This document shows positions 6,430 through 11,475 of a stretch of 11,475 bases of DNA, piece by piece. Source of the DNA: Lachnospiraceae bacterium (GTDB lineage Bacteria > Bacillota > Clostridia > Lachnospirales > Lachnospiraceae); assembly GCA_021202715.1 (NCBI GenBank), contig JAJQCL010000163.1:17283-28757 (forward strand), in the 5' to 3' direction. The notes below the pieces were generated by a model. It ran no database searches, had not been told where the DNA came from, and saw nothing but the letters and a program-made list of their open reading frames with translations. Every line of letters begins with the position of its first letter. Position 1 is the stretch's first letter. Position numbers and translations under genes: made by a program.

Positions 6430-8070
6430 CTATCCCGCATAGGGGAGGAATTCAAAATAGTCGTACTCAGAAACGCCGTCAATATACAGCTCCCACACAT
6501 TTTCCTCATCGCCGTACTCGTAGGAAATACTCCCGTTTTCCCCGGTATCCTCCTCCGTAAAATACGCGGTTCCGGCATTGTCCGTGCCCGTGATCCGGAT
6601 GCGGCTGCCCTCCGGAAGTACGGCAGATTCCCCGTTTATCGTGACCGGAAGATCCTTTACAAGCGTCAGAATATGCCAGGCATAGCCATCCTGCAGGATC
6701 TCGAAGACCTCCTCCGCCTGTTCGAGCGCGCCATCCTCCCCGATTTCATACTCCATGAGAGAATCATAGTTCCCCAGAACGCCCAGACGCATAACCAGTG
6801 TCATCCCCCCGGCGCTCACCGTCCCCCGCTCCAGACTGACACTCTCCAGACTGCTCCGCAGAATGACCGTACCGTCTGTGATTTCATAGAGGAATGTCAC
6901 ATAGTCATCCGACATATAGTCCGCATCGAAAAGCACAAAGCTGCGTCCATCCGCCAACTGCAGCAGATACGCTTCCCCGAAGCTGCCAAATTCTCCGGCA
7001 GACACAGACTCCTCGTCCAGACACACGGAGACCGGAGACATCCCATAGTCCTCGTCCACTTCCATCTTCACAGAGACCGTACCGAGCTCTGTTTTAATCT
7101 CTGTATTCTCTGAGAACTTCGCGGCGCCTGTTCCCTGCAGGCCGGCATACTCTTCCTTCATATATCCGCTCACTTCATCATAGGGGCAGGTCACACAGAC
7201 CGTTCCCATCGCATAGGGGCCGATCTCATAGGGATTAAAGACAAAGGTGATCCCTTCTGCATCCAGATACCAGATCGGTTCGGCCTCCCACATGGCGGCA
7301 ACGGTCTCCTCATATCCCTCGAAGAGCTCGTCAGCATGTTCCTCGCTCAGTTTTTCCACGATATAAGTCTGCGCCGCCTCCTGAAATCCATCGGCATCCT
7401 CCAGGATATCATTTAACGTCAGGATCTCTCCGCTCTCTGTGCTGAAATTCACTGTGGTATACCCGGAGTCTCCGTGTATGCCTCCCACATAGCTGTAGTA
7501 CAGAATTGTCAGGCTCAGGACACTCTTATCCGCACGGGTCACTTCAATCTCCCGGCTGGAGTCGTAATAATAGCTATCCGGATCTGTTTCCACCTCGCCG
7601 ATGGAAGCGGCCGCCTCCTCAGCCAGCTCCTCACAGCTCTCCCAGAAAGAAGCCGTCTGCTCTTCATTCCAGAGATTCACCGCTTCACAGAGCCGGTCGC
7701 AGTCCTCTCCCTGCACCTGAATGCTGTCGCACTCCGCCTGCATCAGCCACTGCTCTCCGTCTTCACTGTACCAGTTCCTGTACGTCGTCTCGCTGGTGAT
7801 TTGCGGGGCCGTAACAGCTGCTGTCGTATCATCCGATGAAGAAGTTTCAGAATCATCCGCCATCGAACCTTCCGTTTCAACAGCTTCCTCGCTGCTCTCC
7901 TCCGTCTGCGTCGGCGTAGAGCTTTCCCCTGCGAACAAAGTTTCCATTTCCGTTGTCTCTGCCCCGGCGGCTTCCGTCGTATCCTCCGGCGTGGAAGATG
8001 TGCCGCAGGCCGTCAGCGTAAGACCTGCGATCAATGCAAACGATACAACCAGCTTACTTCTCTTTTTCAT
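6430..8070 (-). CDS. Lipoprotein with RsiV/PdaC-like DUF4163-DUF3298 region
   Basis: A 546-aa exported protein anchored on the outer face of the membrane. The signal peptide MKKRSKLVVSFALIAG ends in lipobox LTAC, with lipidated C22. Residues 24-90 are a low-complexity Ser/Thr/Glu/Asp spacer. Residues 91-305 resemble the DUF4163/DUF3298 pair of RsiV and PdaC: SLTILYYSYVGGIHGDSG (196-200 GGIHG), NFSTESGEILTLNDIL, and WYLDAEGITFVFNPYEIGPYA-type segments ending near VTCPYDE. The C-terminal 240 residues are acidic and beta-rich, with no domain I recognise. No deacetylase domain and no cytoplasmic anti-sigma segment is present, so it is not RsiV itself. Ligand binding at the cell surface is inferred. 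The start was chosen among tandem ATGs: AGGAG is 4 nt before 8070 but only 1 nt before 8073. An in-frame ATG at 8187 overlaps the promoter and would bury the signal peptide. Confidence 0.85.
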   Translation of the reverse strand: MKKRSKLVVSFALIAGLTLTACGTSSTPEDTTEAAGAETTEMETLFAGESSTPTQTEESSEEAVETEGSMADDSETSSSDDTTAAVTAPQITSETTYRNWYSEDGEQWLMQAECDSIQVQGEDCDRLCEAVNLWNEEQTASFWESCEELAEEAAASIGEVETDPDSYYYDSSREIEVTRADKSVLSLTILYYSYVGGIHGDSGYTTVNFSTESGEILTLNDILEDADGFQEAAQTYIVEKLSEEHADELFEGYEETVAAMWEAEPIWYLDAEGITFVFNPYEIGPYAMGTVCVTCPYDEVSGYMKEEYAGLQGTGAAKFSENTEIKTELGTVSVKMEVDEDYGMSPVSVCLDEESVSAGEFGSFGEAYLLQLADGRSFVLFDADYMSDDYVTFLYEITDGTVILRSSLESVSLERGTVSAGGMTLVMRLGVLGNYDSLMEYEIGEDGALEQAEEVFEILQDGYAWHILTLVKDLPVTINGESAVLPEGSRIRITGTDNAGTAYFTEEDTGENGSISYEYGDEENVWELYIDGVSEYDYFEFLPYAG

Positions 8071-8106
8071 CATACTCCTGTCCCCCCAAATTTTTGCTGT
8101 TTTCCT

Positions 8107-8148
8107 GAAATAACGGTTTCTTATCGCTCTCAGATTTCCGAAATAACG
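8107..8148 (-). repeat. Direct repeat in the lipoprotein leader, possible operator
   Basis: CGTTATTTC occurs at 8148-8140 and 8115-8107 on the minus strand, spaced 33 bp start to start, i.e. about three helical turns. Both copies are followed by GGAAA (with one extra base in the second copy). They lie between the -10 and the ribosome site, where a repressor or sigma/anti-sigma-linked regulator could act. Confidence 0.4.
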
Positions 8149-8158
8149 ATTTTTGTGT

Positions 8159-8187
8159 ATTATATCTGAAAAAAACATGCTATGCAA
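8159..8187 (-). promoter_or_regulatory. Sigma-70-type promoter of the lipoprotein gene
   Basis: A perfect TATAAT (8164-8159) lies 17 nt after TTGCAT (8187-8182), with an upstream-spacer T-run. The predicted 5' leader is about 80 nt. The promoter falls between the hsdR stop and the lipoprotein start, so the lipoprotein need not depend on hsdR transcription. I see no clear terminator after hsdR. Confidence 0.7.
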
Positions 8188-8210
8188 GTAATTCCCTAAC
8201 CCTCATAAAT

Positions 8211-11200
8211 TCAACCATTACCATAAGGGGATGCTTCTTCTGCTACCATACTCAAGTACCTGCCATTCTGAAAATCATAACGAGCGATCTTCAAATCGGG
8301 GCCCTCGTAATCTGTATGATCCGTCCACAGTTCACACTGCGTCATAACCGTCTGTACAGCATCTTCCATCCCTTCCGGCGGATACTTATGTTTCTTCAAA
8401 AGTTTCTTGATCAACATCCGCATCCTGGCACGAGCGAAATCTCTCTTTTGCCAGTCAATGGTGCGGTTCTTACGAAGCGTGTCCGCCAGCTCTTTGGTAA
8501 TAGCAATCAGCTCTTCATTCTCATAAAAATCTTTGATTGCCTGTGGTTTGGTGAGTGCATCATAAAAGGCCAGCTCATCGGCGGTCAGCCCAAGCTGCTC
8601 CCCCTCCTTGTGCGCCTCAGATATTTGTTTAGCAAGATTCATAAGTTCTTCTATCACCTGCTCATTTGTCAGCATTCCGTTGAGATAAGAGTTCATCGTC
8701 CGCTGAATAATCTCACTGAATTTCTCTGACTTCACCACATTCGTGCGGCGATAGATCTGCACCTGTTCTGCAATCAGCTTTTTCAGAAGTTCGACAGCGA
8801 GGTTCTTTTCCTTCATTTTGGAAATTTCCTCAAGGAACTTCGGATCAAACAGAGAGAATTCCTGTTCGATATCAGAAAACAGGTTGATAACACCCTCGCT
8901 TTTAATGCTCTGTTTTAAGAGATCATTAATTCGCTGGTTCATTTCTGGCAAAGAGATTTTCTTACCGCCGCCCTGGTTCATCAGCCGGACGGTGAGAACG
9001 CGAACAGACTCGAAGAACGCTGCTTCAAATCGCAGCTCTTCCGATACAAGAGAGGAGCAAAGGGATAAAGCCTGATGCAACATCAGTGCTTCCTTAATAA
9101 AGGTAGTTCTGTCTTCTTCCTTGTCGCGGTCAACGATAAAGTTTACAGCACCGCTGATTGTCCTTGCCCGTTCAAGGTCACTGCCCGTGGTAAACAGGGT
9201 ATAATCGAAGCCGTAAAACAAGTCACGACAGACAGACAGCTTCTCCAGGAATTTCGGATATGCTACCTTTGCGACATCTGTATCACCGTAGTTTTTCTTA
9301 TCGCGAACAGTGTAATCATTCATCGCCTGTTTCAGAGCGGATGCGATTCCAACATAGTCCACAACAAGACCACCCTCCTTGTCGCGGAAGACCCGGTTTA
9401 CCCTGGCGATGGCCTGCATCAGATTATGGCCGGACATCGGCTTGTACACATACATTGTAGCAAGAGAAGGTACATCAAAGCCGGTCAGCCACATATCCAC
9501 AACGATTGCGATTTTCAGAGGGCTGTTATTGTCTTTAAATTTCTTCGCCAACTCATCTTTGTGATGCTTGTTGCCGATAACCTTGCGCCATTCCTCCGGG
9601 TCTTTATTGCTCTCTGTCATGACAACAGCAATTTTGTCTGTCCATCCGGGTCTAAGTTCCAGAATGCGATGATATATCTTCATCGCGATGGCGCGTGAAT
9701 AGGCTACAATCAGCGCCTTACCGGTCAATAAGTTCTCACGATAGTTTTCATAGTGGTCGAGGATATCGCACACCAGCGAATTGATGGTTTCGTTATTCCC
9801 AAGTACAGCTTCCATTTGCCCAAGGGTACGCTTGCTTTTTTCCACGACATCCGGATCGGCATTATTCGCCATGATATCATATTCCGTATCAATGAGCTTC
9901 AGCGTTGCTTCGTCCAGCTTTAGTTTTATAACACGACTCTCATAATAAACCGGTCTAGTCGCGCCATCCTCAACAGCCTGCGTCATATCATAAATGTCTA
10001 TATAATCGCCAAACACTTCGCGGGTGCTGCGGTCCTTGGAAGAGATCGGGGTGCCGGTAAAGCCAATGTATGTGGCATTCGGCAGACTGTTTCGGATGAT
10101 TCGTGCCGTACCTACCACACGCTTCGCAATTTCCTGACCCTCACTATTTTTCGTAAATTTTATTTTTTCTGCAAGTCCGTACTGACCCCGATGGGCTTCG
10201 TCGGCCATGACGACAATGTTGCGCCTGTCAGACAGGGAATCATGGGATTCCTCGAATTTTTGCATGGTGGTGAAGATGATGCCATTCGCCTGACGGCCAG
10301 CTAACAATGACTTCAAATGCTCCCGACTCTCTGCCTGCATCGGATCCTGACGCAAGAACGATTTACACTTCGCAAATTGGCCGTAGAGCTGATCATCAAG
10401 GTCATTCCGATCTGTGAGAACTACGATCGTGGGGCTGTCCAGTGCCTCCTGCAGGAGATGAGCATAGAACACCATCGACAAGGACTTTCCACTGCCCTGC
10501 GTATGCCAGAACACGCCGCCCTTGCCGTCAGTGACTGTGGCGCGCTTTGTAGATTCAATTGCCTTTCTCACAGCAAAATATTGGTGATAACCCGCCAGTA
10601 TCTTAATCTGATTCAGGCCATCGTTAGAGAAGCAAATGAAATTCTTTATAATATCCAACAACCGTTCCTTCTGGAACATCCCCTCAAAGAACGTGTCAAA
10701 CTGTGCATACTGCGTATTCTCATAGCTTCCGTCCTTCGTTTTCCACTCCATGAAGCGATCTTCGCCGGACGTGATTGTTCCGGCCTTGCTTGTCCCCATG
10801 TCGCTCATAACGCAGATTGCGTTATAAATAAACATGGACGGAATTTCCTGCATATAGTTTCGAAGTTGCAGATATGCCTCGCTTGCATCTGTTTCCTCTC
10901 TGGAGGGTGACTTCAATTCCACAATGACCACAGGCAGACCGTTCAGGAACAGAATCACGTCAGGACGCTTCTTGCTGTTTTCAACGAACGTCCACTGGTT
11001 GGCAACGATAAAGGAGTTATTGTCAGGATCATTATAATCAGCAAGGTAGGCGATCGAAGAGCGTTCTTCGCCCTTTACAAAATAACGCACAGGAATACCG
11101 TTTTGGAGGTAGTCCATGAACAGCTCATTTTTCTGCACAAGCTCGCCATTTTCAAAATTGCGCAGCTTGTACAGAGCATCGGCAATTGCATCCTCCGGTA

Positions 11201-11363
11201 AGGAAGGATTCAGGTTTGTGATGCAGCTCTCGAGTACTTCATCATAAAGAGGACTTCGGAAATTCCGCTCGATGTCAGGACCGTACACATGGGTATAACC
11301 CATTCCTTCCAATAATTCTATTACAGAATTTTCATAATCCGCTTCGGTATAAAATCCTGACAT
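8211..11363 (-). CDS. hsdR: Type I restriction enzyme, R (motor/endonuclease) subunit HsdR
   Basis: HsdR, with HsdM and HsdS, translocates DNA using ATP and cuts unmethylated foreign DNA. The 1050-aa product is full length. The N-terminal nuclease domain has D135 (RPDVILFLNG) and E149-x-K151 (VELKSP), the PD-(D/E)xK core. The SF2 motor has Walker A HTQGSGKS at 287-294, DEAH at 388-391, FTGTP at 435-439, motif V VDMWLTGFDVP near 622-632 and motif VI QAIARVNRVFR at 650-660. The helical C-terminal region that docks on the methyltransferase core follows (about 800-1050). All key residues are present, so it should be active if HsdM and HsdS exist. The start has AAGGAG 9 nt upstream. Base composition is visibly more AT-rich than in the genes to the left, consistent with acquisition. 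No hsdM or complete hsdS is in the window; they are expected to the right. Confidence 0.95.
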   Translation of the reverse strand: MSGFYTEADYENSVIELLEGMGYTHVYGPDIERNFRSPLYDEVLESCITNLNPSLPEDAIADALYKLRNFENGELVQKNELFMDYLQNGIPVRYFVKGEERSSIAYLADYNDPDNNSFIVANQWTFVENSKKRPDVILFLNGLPVVIVELKSPSREETDASEAYLQLRNYMQEIPSMFIYNAICVMSDMGTSKAGTITSGEDRFMEWKTKDGSYENTQYAQFDTFFEGMFQKERLLDIIKNFICFSNDGLNQIKILAGYHQYFAVRKAIESTKRATVTDGKGGVFWHTQGSGKSLSMVFYAHLLQEALDSPTIVVLTDRNDLDDQLYGQFAKCKSFLRQDPMQAESREHLKSLLAGRQANGIIFTTMQKFEESHDSLSDRRNIVVMADEAHRGQYGLAEKIKFTKNSEGQEIAKRVVGTARIIRNSLPNATYIGFTGTPISSKDRSTREVFGDYIDIYDMTQAVEDGATRPVYYESRVIKLKLDEATLKLIDTEYDIMANNADPDVVEKSKRTLGQMEAVLGNNETINSLVCDILDHYENYRENLLTGKALIVAYSRAIAMKIYHRILELRPGWTDKIAVVMTESNKDPEEWRKVIGNKHHKDELAKKFKDNNSPLKIAIVVDMWLTGFDVPSLATMYVYKPMSGHNLMQAIARVNRVFRDKEGGLVVDYVGIASALKQAMNDYTVRDKKNYGDTDVAKVAYPKFLEKLSVCRDLFYGFDYTLFTTGSDLERARTISGAVNFIVDRDKEEDRTTFIKEALMLHQALSLCSSLVSEELRFEAAFFESVRVLTVRLMNQGGGKKISLPEMNQRINDLLKQSIKSEGVINLFSDIEQEFSLFDPKFLEEISKMKEKNLAVELLKKLIAEQVQIYRRTNVVKSEKFSEIIQRTMNSYLNGMLTNEQVIEELMNLAKQISEAHKEGEQLGLTADELAFYDALTKPQAIKDFYENEELIAITKELADTLRKNRTIDWQKRDFARARMRMLIKKLLKKHKYPPEGMEDAVQTVMTQCELWTDHTDYEGPDLKIARYDFQNGRYLSMVAEEASPYGNG

Positions 11364-11368
11364 AATTA

Positions 11369-11412
11369 TTTGCTCCTTATGTTACTTATCTTATATTTTT
11401 CGCTTTGCTCCT
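11369..11412 (-). repeat. 9-bp direct repeat upstream of hsdR
   Basis: AGGAGCAAA occurs twice on the minus strand (11377-11369, 11412-11404), 35 bp apart. The copy nearer hsdR contains its ribosome site; the farther one is followed by no start codon. It may be a relic of a duplicated intergenic segment, or chance. Confidence 0.35.
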
Positions 11413-11475
11413 GTGGTTAGAAACAAGAATTTAGAGCAGCAGGCGCAGGCATTGTTTGAATGTCTGTTCATCGAA
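11401..11475 (+). pseudogene. HsdS-like fragment on the opposite strand, running off the right edge
   Basis: The plus-strand frame from 11401 to the edge reads RNKNLEQQAQALFECLFIE in its last 19 codons. NKxLEQQAQALFxSxF is, to my knowledge, typical of the conserved helical region that closes a target-recognition half in HsdS specificity subunits. The frame is open only from 11353 and has no credible start: no ATG and no ribosome site, with a GTG at 11413. A 5'-truncated hsdS or a silent recombination cassette is therefore more likely than an intact gene. It is divergent from hsdR, an arrangement seen in invertible type I specificity loci. Only 75 nt are visible, so this could also be a chance similarity. 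Confidence 0.5.

Noticed and set aside
6430..8187. Longer lipoprotein form starting at ATG 8187
   Set aside because: It would begin within the promoter and place 39 residues before an obvious signal peptide; AGGAG supports the start at 8070.

Overview
The window looks like a chromosomal stretch of a Lachnospiraceae (Clostridia) genome. This rests on the moderately high G+C of most genes, strong AGGAGG-type ribosome sites, the gene families present (a Lachnospiraceae-type hypothetical protein at the left edge, DUF3786 and RACE proteins, an RsiV-like lipoprotein) and the protein style. The genus cannot be fixed from sequence alone. Every convincing complete gene is on the minus strand, so transcription runs right to left.

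Layout in transcription order, from the right. The right edge (11401-11475) holds a plus-strand reading frame resembling the conserved central region of a type I specificity subunit (HsdS). A complete hsdR (11363-8211) diverges from it. This restriction gene is visibly more AT-rich than the genes to its left and is probably acquired. Next comes a lipoprotein with an RsiV/PdaC-like DUF4163/DUF3298 region, with its own consensus promoter and a 9-bp direct repeat in its leader. A three-gene unit follows: a RACE-type reductive activator of corrinoid proteins, a DUF3786 protein and folC, the last two joined by an ATGA overlap. It appears to link corrinoid and folate one-carbon chemistry. It ends in a strong terminator at 2252-2289.

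Just beyond that terminator a separate transcription unit starts for aroD (type I 3-dehydroquinate dehydratase). Its ~440-nt leader is the most interesting part of the window. It has a near-consensus extended -10 promoter, then a 32-codon leader ORF with a perfect Shine-Dalgarno and seven Phe/Tyr codons in a 14-codon stretch. After that comes a Rho-independent terminator whose 5' arm can pair instead with a segment of the leader ORF. This is the layout of an aromatic-amino-acid transcription attenuator, and it fits a shikimate-pathway gene. Between attenuator and aroD lies a 162-nt element closed by a perfect 10-bp inverted repeat and containing three long hairpins with purine-rich internal loops. 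It is an unrecognised structured RNA or a small inverted-repeat mobile element. aroD ends at its own terminator (913-955). Left of it a minus-strand hypothetical gene runs off the window.

The RACE protein also appears to lack a block near its C-terminus that normally carries the conserved AGGFG/AGAFG-type segment of the ASKHA ATPase fold. The join is in frame.
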